A stretch of DNA of 10,700 nt from an uncultured Mailhella sp. (GTDB lineage: Bacteria; Desulfobacterota; Desulfovibrionia; Desulfovibrionales; Desulfovibrionaceae): NCBI GenBank assembly GCA_948482415.1, contig CAOMFZ010000063.1:1-10700 (forward strand), read 5' to 3'. The notes beneath the pieces are model-generated. The model was given only the letters and a program-made list of their open reading frames with translations, made no database searches and was not told the origin of the DNA. The translations under genes and the position numbers were made by a program. This document shows positions 1-5,912 of this stretch, piece after piece; positions within the stretch are counted from its first letter, which is position 1; each line of letters begins with the position of its first letter.

Positions 1-39
1 CATATAAGATGTATTGCTATTTGGGCAAAAATTTATTGA

Positions 40-138
40 CGACACACTCTAGCAAGCGGACTATTAAAATGGGTTTGGGATATTGGCACCGGTGATTATG
101 ATGAAAACGGGAATATCATTGGCTATAAAGGCATCATC
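40..138 (+). pseudogene. PAS/PAC domain tail in frame with the downstream sigma-54 activator
   Basis: The frame of the activator stays open upstream of its first ATG as far as a TGA at 37-39. The 33 codons read like the end of a PAS domain with its PAC motif: a KWVWDIG segment at 67-87, then YDENGNIIGYKGI at 97-135, running on into MDISEEK. No ATG, GTG or TTG lies in frame between the TGA and 139. The full protein therefore should begin further upstream, and either the TGA or a frameshift interrupts it. Neither other frame in bases 1-40 gives a recognisable PAS sequence. This may be a decayed or truncated sensor domain, a frameshift, or an artefact at the edge of the sequence. Confidence 0.6.
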
Positions 139-1134
139 ATGGATATTTCCGAAGAAAAATTTAATGAGCTGGAATTGCAGGAAGAAAATAAACAGCTCAA
201 AGCCTCCATAGAGCAGGTTAATGGTCTGGGGCGCATTATCGGCAAAAGCAAGGCAATGCAAAATGTCTATGAACTCATTATGAAAGCTTCTGAAAATGAC
301 ATGAATGTCATTATCCTGGGCGAGACAGGCTGCGGCAAAGACCTGGTGGCAAAGGCCATTCACGAATACAGCGGCAAAAAAGGCGATTATGTGCCTGTCA
401 ACTGCGGAGCTATCCCCGAACAGCTTATGGAAAGTGAATTTTTTGGGCACACCAAGGGCTCTTTTTCCGGCGCCTATGCCAATAAACAGGGCTTTATTGC
501 CGCTGCCAACAATGGAACTCTTTTCCTGGATGAAATCGGGGAAATTCCACTTAATTTACAAGTAAAACTCTTACGCACACTGGAAAACAGAACTTATATC
601 CCCTTGGGAAGCAATACGCCAAAAAGTTCTGATTTTCGCCTGATTACGGCAACGCACAGGGATTTGCATAAAATGGTGCAGGAAAAAACCATGCGTTCGG
701 ACTTTTTTTACCGGATTAATGTTTTGGAAATTAATTTGCCTCCTTTGCGGGAACGGGAAAATGATTTATTTTTATTAATCGACGATTATTTTAAACAAAA
801 AAATGCCAATATTACCCTGCCGCTAAAAGTTCGCCTTGCCATGCAAAATTATCAATGGCCCGGCAATGTGCAGGAACTGCATAATTTTTTGGATAAATAT
901 TTATTTCTTGGCGAGGACGCTCTCAAGAGTCTGCATTTTTCAGAAGAAGACAATTTTTTAATGAATTTAACCACGAATACCCTCTCCTTCAAAGAAGCTA
1001 CAGAAGAATTTGAAAAGCAGATTATTATAAAATCTCTTTCAAAAAATAATGGAAATACAAGCAAAAGTGCAGAAAGTCTTGACATGAATATCCGTACCCT
1101 GCAAAGAAAAATAAAACAATATGGAATAAAATAA
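139..1134 (+). CDS. sigma-54 enhancer-binding protein, AAA+ and Fis-type HTH (N-terminus incomplete)
   Basis: This is a transcriptional activator that uses ATP hydrolysis to remodel sigma-54 RNA polymerase. Counting from the ATG at 139 (331 residues), a short linker leads to the AAA+ core. Walker A is GETGCGKD at residues 61-68, the sigma-54 contact loop is GSFSGA at 107-112 (usual form GAFTGA), and Walker B is GTLFLDEIG at 126-134. A conserved FYRINV...LPPLRER segment and the WPGNVQEL sensor II motif follow. The last 30 or so residues form a Fis-like helix-turn-helix with the recognition segment MNIRTLQRKIKQYG. The ATG has an AAAGG seven bases upstream, so translation could start here, but a PAC tail in frame before it argues that the ancestral protein was longer. 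No receiver domain is visible. The three dyads downstream at 1223-1431 and the -24/-12 promoter at 1526 make the 1590 cluster its likely target (inference). Confidence 0.9.
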   Translation: MDISEEKFNELELQEENKQLKASIEQVNGLGRIIGKSKAMQNVYELIMKASENDMNVIILGETGCGKDLVAKAIHEYSGKKGDYVPVNCGAIPEQLMESEFFGHTKGSFSGAYANKQGFIAAANNGTLFLDEIGEIPLNLQVKLLRTLENRTYIPLGSNTPKSSDFRLITATHRDLHKMVQEKTMRSDFFYRINVLEINLPPLRERENDLFLLIDDYFKQKNANITLPLKVRLAMQNYQWPGNVQELHNFLDKYLFLGEDALKSLHFSEEDNFLMNLTTNTLSFKEATEEFEKQIIIKSLSKNNGNTSKSAESLDMNIRTLQRKIKQYGIK

Positions 1135-1174
1135 GATTCTGTTTTTTCCTGTTAGTGGAGTATTAATTTACCGT

Positions 1175-1220
1175 AAAAATAAAAGGCATTGTTTACAGAA
1201 TGCCTTTTATTTTTCTTTTT
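1175..1220 (+). terminator. strong intrinsic terminator after the activator gene
   Basis: A perfect 16-bp inverted repeat pairs 1175-1190 with 1199-1214, with an eight-base loop (GTTTACAG). The core is AAAAGGCATT / AATGCCTTTT, followed by a T-rich run to 1220. The A-rich left flank means it could also work on the other strand. It lies 40 bases after the stop codon and isolates the activator gene from the cluster downstream. Confidence 0.9.
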
Positions 1221-1222
1221 AT

Positions 1223-1238
1223 ACGACATAAGTGTCGT
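1223..1238. promoter_or_regulatory. 16-bp dyad, copy 1 (putative activator-binding site)
   Basis: The sequence is ACGACATAAGTGTCGT, with half-sites ACGACA / TGTCGT around TAAG. It belongs with the copies at 1353 and 1416, consensus ACGACATnnATGTCGT. Its centre lies about 320 bases before the predicted transcription start. Because a T-run follows, it could alternatively act as a second small terminator hairpin for the activator gene. Confidence 0.55.
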
Positions 1239-1293
1239 TTTTTATTTTTAAATTCATTGTTATAAAATAGATAAATTAAATATTTTTATACAA

Positions 1294-1314
1294 TAATATA
1301 AGTATATTATATTA
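1294..1314. repeat. AT-only inverted repeat in the control region
   Basis: TAATATAA and TTATATTA form a perfect 8-bp inverted repeat around GTATA, inside a stretch of about 100 bases that is almost entirely A and T (1240-1340). It sits between dyad copies 1 and 2 and could be a flexible or bent segment that helps loop the activator to the promoter. In such AT-rich DNA the symmetry could also be chance. Confidence 0.3.
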
Positions 1315-1352
1315 CTTTTATCGTAATATTGCTTTCTTTTTGAGTATAAGCA

Positions 1353-1368
1353 ACGTCAAAAATGTCGT
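1353..1368. promoter_or_regulatory. 16-bp dyad, copy 2 (degenerate)
   Basis: The sequence is ACGTCAAAAATGTCGT. The right half-site ATGTCGT is perfect. The left half keeps ACG and CA of the ACGACAT half-site (5 of 7). It starts exactly 63 bases before copy 3, close to six helical turns, which would place both on the same DNA face. Like the other copies it is followed by a T-rich run. Confidence 0.5.
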
Positions 1369-1415
1369 ATTTTTCTTTCTTAATTTCTCGAAAACAACCT
1401 TTTATTATCATTTTT

Positions 1416-1431
1416 ACGACATTCATGTCGT
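1416..1431. promoter_or_regulatory. 16-bp dyad, copy 3 (perfect)
   Basis: The sequence ACGACATTCATGTCGT has perfect 7-bp half-sites separated by two bases. Its centre is about 105 bases upstream of the -24 element at 1528 and about 130 before the expected transcription start, a usual distance for a sigma-54 upstream activating sequence. The gene before it encodes an activator with a Fis-type helix-turn-helix, the natural candidate to bind here. Confidence 0.65.
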
Positions 1432-1525
1432 TTTTCTCTTATTATTCATTTCACAAAGTCTGCTTTTAGCTCATACAAACGAAATTCACCCTTATTTTTT
1501 CTTGAATAACAAGGCGAAAAAGTAT

Positions 1526-1542
1526 TTGGCATACTTCTTGAT
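1526..1542 (+). promoter_or_regulatory. sigma-54 type -24/-12 promoter for the hydrolase cluster
   Basis: TTGGCATACTTCTTGAT resembles the consensus TTGGCACGnnnnTTGCW. The -24 GG is at 1528-1529, followed by ten bases and then GA at 1540-1541 where GC is usual. It differs from consensus at three positions: the C and G after TTGGCA, and the C of the -12 GC. Transcription would start near 1553, giving a leader of about 37 bases before the ATG at 1590. The upstream dyads and adjacent activator gene support the call more than the match itself. Confidence 0.6.
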
Positions 1543-1589
1543 ATATAAAAGACATAAGAATTATTACAAAATTATCCAAGGAGATCATC

Positions 1590-3464
1590 ATGGCAAGTAA
1601 AGCAAAAAAAGCAGCTCTCATAGGTTTTGACTGTTTAATTCCAAAACGCCTTGAAGAAATGCTCGCAGAAGGCGGATTGAAAAACTTCCGCCGTGTTATG
1701 GAACAAGGCAGCTATATTCCTGAAGGTTTCAACCTTCCTACCGTAACACCTCCATCATGGGCTACCATTTGTACTGGTGCATATCCTCGTACCCACGGCA
1801 TTGAAGACTATTATTACTACATGGAAGGCGAAAGCCTTGAACATAAAAAAACCACTCAGGCTTTTGGTTCTGACATTCTTACCGCAGAAACCATTTGGGA
1901 CGCTTGGGATAAAACCGGCAAAAAATCCATTGTTGTAAACTATCCGGTATCCTGGCCATCCAAAATGAAACACGGCGTTATGGTTATGGGACAGGGTATT
2001 TCCCCTATTGAAAAACGCTGGCCGTTAGTAGGCAACGAACATAAGGAATTTTTAGCTTCTGAAAGTGTTATTTCCACTGACTTCTATCACATGGGCTCCA
2101 AAGGAACCTTTGACAGAGCAAAAGGCTGGGCAAATCTCCCTGAAAGCGAAGACGATCCACTGGAAATGGAAGTTACCATTAAATTCCGTGACGCCATGAA
2201 TCCTCTTGAAGACCAGGTTTGGTATGTTCTTGCATGGGACAGCGAAGGTGACGGTTATGACACAGTTGCCATTTGCCCAAGCCGCGATTACAAAAAAGCA
2301 TTCTGTACCATTAAAAACCGTGAATGGAGTGAACCTATCAACCATGAATTTAAAGTTGTTGAAGACGGTCACACAGAAGTTGGCACCTTCCGCTGCAAAT
2401 TGATGAAATTATCAGAAGATGCTGAAGATCTTCTTATTTATGTATCCGGCATTGCAGGACACATTGGCTGGATGGCTCCAAGCGACGCTATGGACGGCAT
2501 TGACATGTCCGGTCAAATCACTGCCAACGACATTGGCTTGGTTGCTTATATGCACAAGGTTATTGACCTTGAAACAGTTGGCGAACTCGTACAATTCCAC
2601 AGCAACTGGCTTTGGACTGTTGTTGACGGCCTGCTCAAGAAAAATCCTGACTGGGATTTATTCTATATGCATTCTCACCCAATTGACTGGTTCTACCATG
2701 GCTTCCTCAGCGACGTTGACAACAATAATCCAGATGCCCGTGCACTTGAACGCAAAATTTACGAAATTGAAGATACTCTCCTTGGTCGTTTGCTTGATGC
2801 ATTTGGTGATGACTGCATTACCTGTATCTGCTCTGACCACGGTGCTACCCCGCTTGGACCAATCTTGAATACTGCCCACGCTTTGAAACAAGCAGGACTT
2901 TGTGCATACGAACCGAAAAAATCTGAAAACTACTGGGATATTTACGAAGAAACAGAAGGATATGACTATGTTCTTGACGTTTCCAAATCCGTTGCTGTTC
3001 CGCAGCGTTATATGTTCGTTTATGTAAACTTGAAAGGCAAATACCCCGGCGGTATTGTAGAACCTGAAGATTACGAAAAAGTACGCGATCAAATTATTGA
3101 CGCTCTGCTTGATTATAAACACCCTGAAACCGGTGAACGTCCAGTGCTCCTCGCTGTCCGCAAGGAAGATGCCCATGTATTTGGTATGGGCGGAGCTCAG
3201 GCCGGAGACGTTGTATACGCTTTGAAACCTGAGTACATGGCTGAACACGGCTATGGCTTCCCAACCGGTGAATCAGGATGCGGCAGTCTCAAAAACCTGC
3301 TCATGTTCTATGGTGCTAACGTAAAGAAAGGCTTCCGTTATGAACGTCCACGCTGGCTTGCTGATATTGTTCCAACCCTTTGCTATGTAACGGGCAACCC
3401 AATTCCTGCTGACGCTGAAGGCGGACCAATCTATCAAATCCTTGAAAATCCAAACCTGGTATAA
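1590..3464 (+). CDS. alkaline-phosphatase-superfamily hydrolase (type I phosphodiesterase/nucleotide pyrophosphatase-like)
   Basis: This 624-residue protein looks like a cytoplasmic two-metal hydrolase; no signal peptide or membrane segment is seen. Family landmarks occur in order: GFD with metal ligand D14; PTVTPPSWATICTG with T53 as the probable nucleophile; a DLFYMHSHPIDWFYHGF stretch providing D366 and H370; SDHG with D416 and H417; and a late histidine, perhaps H553. A region at about 190-300 looks like an inserted beta-rich domain. The superfamily cleaves phosphodiesters, pyrophosphates, phosphonates or sulfate esters, and the substrate cannot be read from the sequence. AAGGAG six bases before the ATG fixes the start. 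It heads the operon behind the -24/-12 promoter. Codon choice, rich in C-ending Phe, Asn and Asp codons, resembles the oxidoreductase gene at 7194 and suggests high expression. Adjacent sulfur-relay genes raise the possibility of a sulfur-containing substrate (inference). Confidence 0.85.
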   Translation: MASKAKKAALIGFDCLIPKRLEEMLAEGGLKNFRRVMEQGSYIPEGFNLPTVTPPSWATICTGAYPRTHGIEDYYYYMEGESLEHKKTTQAFGSDILTAETIWDAWDKTGKKSIVVNYPVSWPSKMKHGVMVMGQGISPIEKRWPLVGNEHKEFLASESVISTDFYHMGSKGTFDRAKGWANLPESEDDPLEMEVTIKFRDAMNPLEDQVWYVLAWDSEGDGYDTVAICPSRDYKKAFCTIKNREWSEPINHEFKVVEDGHTEVGTFRCKLMKLSEDAEDLLIYVSGIAGHIGWMAPSDAMDGIDMSGQITANDIGLVAYMHKVIDLETVGELVQFHSNWLWTVVDGLLKKNPDWDLFYMHSHPIDWFYHGFLSDVDNNNPDARALERKIYEIEDTLLGRLLDAFGDDCITCICSDHGATPLGPILNTAHALKQAGLCAYEPKKSENYWDIYEETEGYDYVLDVSKSVAVPQRYMFVYVNLKGKYPGGIVEPEDYEKVRDQIIDALLDYKHPETGERPVLLAVRKEDAHVFGMGGAQAGDVVYALKPEYMAEHGYGFPTGESGCGSLKNLLMFYGANVKKGFRYERPRWLADIVPTLCYVTGNPIPADAEGGPIYQILENPNLV

Positions 3465-3504
3465 CTATCAATAACCTATAGAATAATCAAAAAGGAAAAA
3501 TATC

Positions 3505-4044
3505 ATGGCTGAAAAAAAAGCAATAATCATCTTCTCTGATGCTGTTACCATTGACCCAGACAGCAAATTCGGCAAAAAATCTGCAACCTTTGCTCAGGCA
3601 GATACCACTGGACTGGAAGCTCTTGTTGCTACATACGGCAAAAGCGCTGCAACCTGCGAAGAAGCAGTAAAAGCTGTTGAAGCTGACGAAGCTTGCGTAT
3701 ACACAAAAGACAGCAATCTCGACGCTGTTCTTGACGGCGTTGACCGCAAAACCCTCGTTGTGGTTGTATCCGGCAAAGGCGTTGCTTTCTGGGGATTTGG
3801 CGTAAACAATAAAGCTGGCGCTGTACACCGTGCCGCAACAGCACAGGATATTTATGTCACCATTGCAAACATTGTTGATTTGCCAATTACTGCTGAATGT
3901 ACCGGTGCTATTTTATACCAAATGATGAAAGATCCAAACCTCAAAATCTCTGAAATCAACAAACTGAAAGAAGCTATCAGCCGCATGGAATCTGTTATTG
4001 CCCGTGACAACAGAGAACCATGGGATAAACACGACTGTGCATAA
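3505..4044 (+). CDS. stand-alone protein like the C-terminal part of the upstream hydrolase
   Basis: This 179-residue soluble protein is not a family I can name. Its residues 115-145 align without gaps to residues 592-622 of the hydrolase just upstream, with 11 of 31 identical, including the DI, LP/NP, YQ and DPN/NPN positions. In alkaline-phosphatase-fold enzymes this is the conserved segment near the C-terminus. The GKGVAFWGFGVN stretch before it corresponds to the MFYGANVKKG stretch of the hydrolase. None of the metal-binding motifs (GFD, SDHG) is present, so it is probably non-catalytic. The C-terminal 35 residues are predicted helical and charged. The ATG has AAGGA eight bases upstream. 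The gene lies 40 bases after the hydrolase with similar codon use, so co-transcription is likely. A partner or regulatory subunit of the hydrolase is one guess. Confidence 0.7.
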   Translation: MAEKKAIIIFSDAVTIDPDSKFGKKSATFAQADTTGLEALVATYGKSAATCEEAVKAVEADEACVYTKDSNLDAVLDGVDRKTLVVVVSGKGVAFWGFGVNNKAGAVHRAATAQDIYVTIANIVDLPITAECTGAILYQMMKDPNLKISEINKLKEAISRMESVIARDNREPWDKHDCA

Positions 4045-4055
4045 TCAATAATAAA

Positions 4056-4093
4056 ATGTACCTGTATCACTTGCATGCAGGTATATTTTCTTT
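4056..4093 (+). terminator. hairpin between gene 2 and the dsr-like genes (terminator or attenuator)
   Basis: TACCTGTAT (4059-4067) pairs with ATGCAGGTA (4075-4083), with one G-U wobble and a seven-base loop. The stem can extend by three pairs on the outside, and TTTCTTT follows. It starts 12 bases after the stop codon at 4044. It could end most transcripts from the upstream promoter and so lower expression of the last four genes relative to the first two. Confidence 0.6.
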
Positions 4094-4119
4094 CCAGCTT
4101 TTCTTTTCTCAACTATACT
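4091..4119 (+). promoter_or_regulatory. possible internal sigma-70 promoter before the dsr-like genes
   Basis: TATACT at 4114-4119 matches TATAAT at five of six positions. Seventeen bases upstream lies TTTCCA (four of six to TTGACA). The region up to 4181 is otherwise pyrimidine-rich and featureless. This would let the last four genes be transcribed apart from the sigma-54 promoter. The evidence is only the motif match. Confidence 0.3.
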
Positions 4120-4181
4120 TTTCTCTTTTTTTCTGTTTCATTATCTATTCAATGAATATTTTTCCCTGAAAAGGAGTGTCT

Positions 4182-4460
4182 ATGCTGTTTTTTGTAAATA
4201 AATCCAATCCATCACTATTAAAAAGACTGGCACTTGTCGGCGGTGATGAAGATAAAATTCTTTTACTGGTCGGCGACGGTGTCTGCTTTGCCACAGAATT
4301 TTGGCAAGAACAATTTGAAAATTTAAATGTTGAAGAAATTTATGCAGAAACTGATGCTGTACAAGAAAGAAATTTAACTGTTTGTGATAACTGCAAAACA
4401 GTCAATTTTGATAAAATCGCAGATTTGATATTTGATGAAGAACAGGTTGTTTCTTTATAA
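4182..4460 (+). CDS. DsrH/TusB-like sulfur-relay protein
   Basis: This is a 92-residue protein of the DsrH/TusB family, small subunits of sulfur-transfer complexes that pass persulfide between carrier cysteines in the cytoplasm. It shows the family's opening MLFFVNKS, a central ILLLVGDGV segment, and a C-terminus of the type KTVNFDKIADLI. Cysteines are C35, just after the GDGV motif, and C68 and C71 in a CDNC motif. In-frame GTG at 4176 overlaps the ribosome-binding AAGGAG (4171-4176), so the ATG at 4182, five bases after it, is the better start. It is followed after 12 bases by the DsrE-like gene. The family call rests on sequence resemblance and on the two DsrE-family genes next to it. Confidence 0.75.
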   Translation: MLFFVNKSNPSLLKRLALVGGDEDKILLLVGDGVCFATEFWQEQFENLNVEEIYAETDAVQERNLTVCDNCKTVNFDKIADLIFDEEQVVSL

Positions 4461-4472
4461 AAGGAATATATT

Positions 4473-4871
4473 ATGGCAAAAACACTCACAATTATGCTTA
4501 CTTCAGGAGCTGCTGAAAACGAAGATGCCCGCATTGCGGTAAAACTTGCAAAAGCAGTTCTTGCGAAAGGAAATAAGGTAAATATTTATTTATTTGGCAA
4601 TGGAGTCAATCTTTCCAAGGTTGAAACTCCTATTACCGGCGATTTGCACATTGCCCAAAATCTTGTCGAACATATTGAAAAGAATAAGGTTATTAAAGAT
4701 TTGATTGAGCTTGGTGAACTGGGTGCAAATATTTCAACCTGCCATACCAATGAACACGCCCGCGGCATTGAAGCCTATCCTTATGTTGGAAATATACAAT
4801 GGGGCGATATTGGCGGAACATTTACCAAATTTTTGATGACTTCTGACGTTTTTCTGACCATTGGGCATTAA
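4473..4871 (+). CDS. DsrE/TusD-like sulfurtransferase subunit
   Basis: This 132-residue protein has the DsrE fold pattern: a beta strand TLTIMLTSG, a helix carrying EDARIAVKLAKAVLAKG, a strand VNIYLFGNGV, and a loop with the only cysteine of the protein, C90, in ISTCHTNEHARG. In DsrE/TusD a single cysteine in this place carries the persulfide, followed by a conserved ARG-type motif, as here. The ATG lies seven bases after AAGGA, which directly follows the stop of the DsrH-like gene. The 11-base gap to the next gene, with its ribosome-binding site overlapping this stop, indicates translational coupling. It probably assembles with its neighbours into a DsrEFH-like complex (inference). Confidence 0.8.
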   Translation: MAKTLTIMLTSGAAENEDARIAVKLAKAVLAKGNKVNIYLFGNGVNLSKVETPITGDLHIAQNLVEHIEKNKVIKDLIELGELGANISTCHTNEHARGIEAYPYVGNIQWGDIGGTFTKFLMTSDVFLTIGH

Positions 4872-4882
4872 AGGAGAAAAAG

Positions 4883-5215
4883 ATGTTAAATTCTTTTGTT
4901 ATTTTCGATACAAAACCTTTAGGAGTTGAACTTTCTGCCCTGGGTATACGCATGGCATGGGCATGCCACGAAAAAGGCTTCGATATAAAGCTTGTTTTTT
5001 CAGAAGAAGGCGTTTGGTGCACAACGAAAAAATCCGGCTATCATGCCATGATGATTCAAAAACTGCTGGATGCCGACGCCGCAGTCTACTGTCGAAAAAA
5101 ATGCCTTGAAGTTCGCGGAATCAGCGAAGATGATATCATGGAAGGCATTAAAATTCTGGACGAGGACGATATTACAGATATGTGTCTTGACGCTGAAACA
5201 GTCAACTATTTTTAA
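4883..5215 (+). CDS. DsrF/TusC- or DsrE-like sulfur-relay protein
   Basis: This 110-residue protein of the DsrE/DsrF superfamily starts with SFVIFDTKPLG, continues with a helix, then DIKLVFSEEGVW, and carries the cysteine loop AVYCRKKCLEVRGI (C70 and C74) before a C-terminal acidic helix. The C-x3-C-x3-RG arrangement resembles the active loop of small DsrE-type proteins. Other cysteines are C28, C46 and one in DMCLD near the end. AAGGAG sits six bases before the ATG. Its place as third member of an H-E-F-like set suggests the DsrF/TusC role. The sequence alone does not distinguish DsrF from a second DsrE-like subunit. Confidence 0.7.
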   Translation: MLNSFVIFDTKPLGVELSALGIRMAWACHEKGFDIKLVFSEEGVWCTTKKSGYHAMMIQKLLDADAAVYCRKKCLEVRGISEDDIMEGIKILDEDDITDMCLDAETVNYF

Positions 5216-5244
5216 TACAAATTTACCACAGGGAGAACAAGACT

Positions 5245-5682
5245 ATGCCAAAAATTACTTTTGAACGTGATATGGAAAAAGGTATTGATACCTATAATGT
5301 TAATTCTGTTATTTTGCCTAAAATCGAATTTAATTTCAAGGAAGTTTCTGACGAAGAAAGAAACCAGGACCACACAGGACAACGTTTTCTCTGCGTTGCT
5401 GCTCTTGCCTGCTATATCAACACCTTTGCCAATTCATTGAAAAGAAACGGTGCAGAAATAAAATATATCAAAGCTTCTGCTGATACGGAAAAAGAAAAAG
5501 ACCATGCCATGAGGACCCGTTATTCAGTGCTTATTCTTGATGTGGAAATCGGCATGGAAGAAAAATACCGCGATATATACAAAAAAGTGGAAGAAAACAT
5601 GCTTGACGGTTCCCTGCTTACCTATTCCCTGGAAGCAGGCATGGAAGTTGAATATAATTTAAGCATGGTTGCCGTTGATTAA
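5245..5682 (+). CDS. divergent OsmC-like protein
   Basis: This 145-residue soluble protein resembles the OsmC/Ohr family, thiol-dependent enzymes that reduce organic hydroperoxides or handle persulfides. The central helix GQRFLCVAALACYINTFA aligns with the family's helix that ends in the reactive cysteine, here C56, with an extra C50. The C-terminal part LTYSLEAGMEVEYNLSMV matches the family's last helix and strand, but the second, resolving cysteine expected just before it is absent (GSLLTYSL). The protein therefore cannot use the usual two-cysteine peroxidase cycle. The ATG is nine bases after GGGAG and 29 bases after the DsrF-like stop, so it is probably the last gene of the operon. The family call is moderate; a sulfur-carrier role fits the neighbours but is inference. 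Confidence 0.6.
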   Translation: MPKITFERDMEKGIDTYNVNSVILPKIEFNFKEVSDEERNQDHTGQRFLCVAALACYINTFANSLKRNGAEIKYIKASADTEKEKDHAMRTRYSVLILDVEIGMEEKYRDIYKKVEENMLDGSLLTYSLEAGMEVEYNLSMVAVD

Positions 5683-5719
5683 AACTTTATCACTCTAAAT
5701 TATCTTTTTTTCTTTTTTT

Positions 5720-5737
5720 GGGGGAGTTATTTCCCCC
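5720..5737. repeat. short G/C hairpin after the OsmC-like gene
   Basis: GGGGGA and TCCCCC form a 6-bp stem around GTTATT. A T-rich run comes before it, not after it, so on this strand it is not a standard terminator. Read on the other strand, the hairpin is followed by the complementary A-run, which also does not fit. Confidence 0.5.
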
Positions 5738-5745
5738 AGTCTCTC

Positions 5746-5783
5746 TGCCCCCCGTTATGAATTTTGGTCCATAACGGGGGGCA
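5746..5783. repeat. perfect 14-bp stem-loop
   Basis: TGCCCCCCGTTATG (5746-5759) and CATAACGGGGGGCA (5770-5783) are perfect reverse complements around a ten-base loop. It would fold very stably as RNA or extrude as DNA. There is no T-run after it. It is probably the end of the operon transcript (stability or termination) or a dispersed repeat element. Confidence 0.75.
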
Positions 5784-5797
5784 AGTTATATATAACT
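5784..5797. repeat. perfect 14-bp palindrome
   Basis: AGTTATATATAACT reads the same on both strands and abuts the preceding stem-loop without a gap. No function can be assigned. Confidence 0.5.
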
Positions 5798-5912
5798 GTG
5801 CTGAAATATCTCCTGATGTCAGCCGGAATTGTAACTATACAACTTTATTTGTACAGCCAAAAATAATTGCAGATAAAGTTTATAAAAAGCTTAAAAAGTT
5901 TTGTAAAGGGGT

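Noticed and set aside
1551..1558. GACATAAG at the predicted transcription start, identical to part of dyad copy 1 (1225-1232)
   Set aside because: Only eight bases match and no inverted partner is present, so it is probably chance.
1340..1600. An 86-codon open frame in the control region before the hydrolase
   Set aside because: It is AT-rich with a Phe/Tyr/Lys-heavy translation, covers the dyads and the promoter, lacks a ribosome-binding site and overlaps the real start at 1590.
2658..3248. A 196-codon minus-strand open frame within the hydrolase gene
   Set aside because: It is a shadow of the well-supported plus-strand gene, with no family resemblance or ribosome-binding site.
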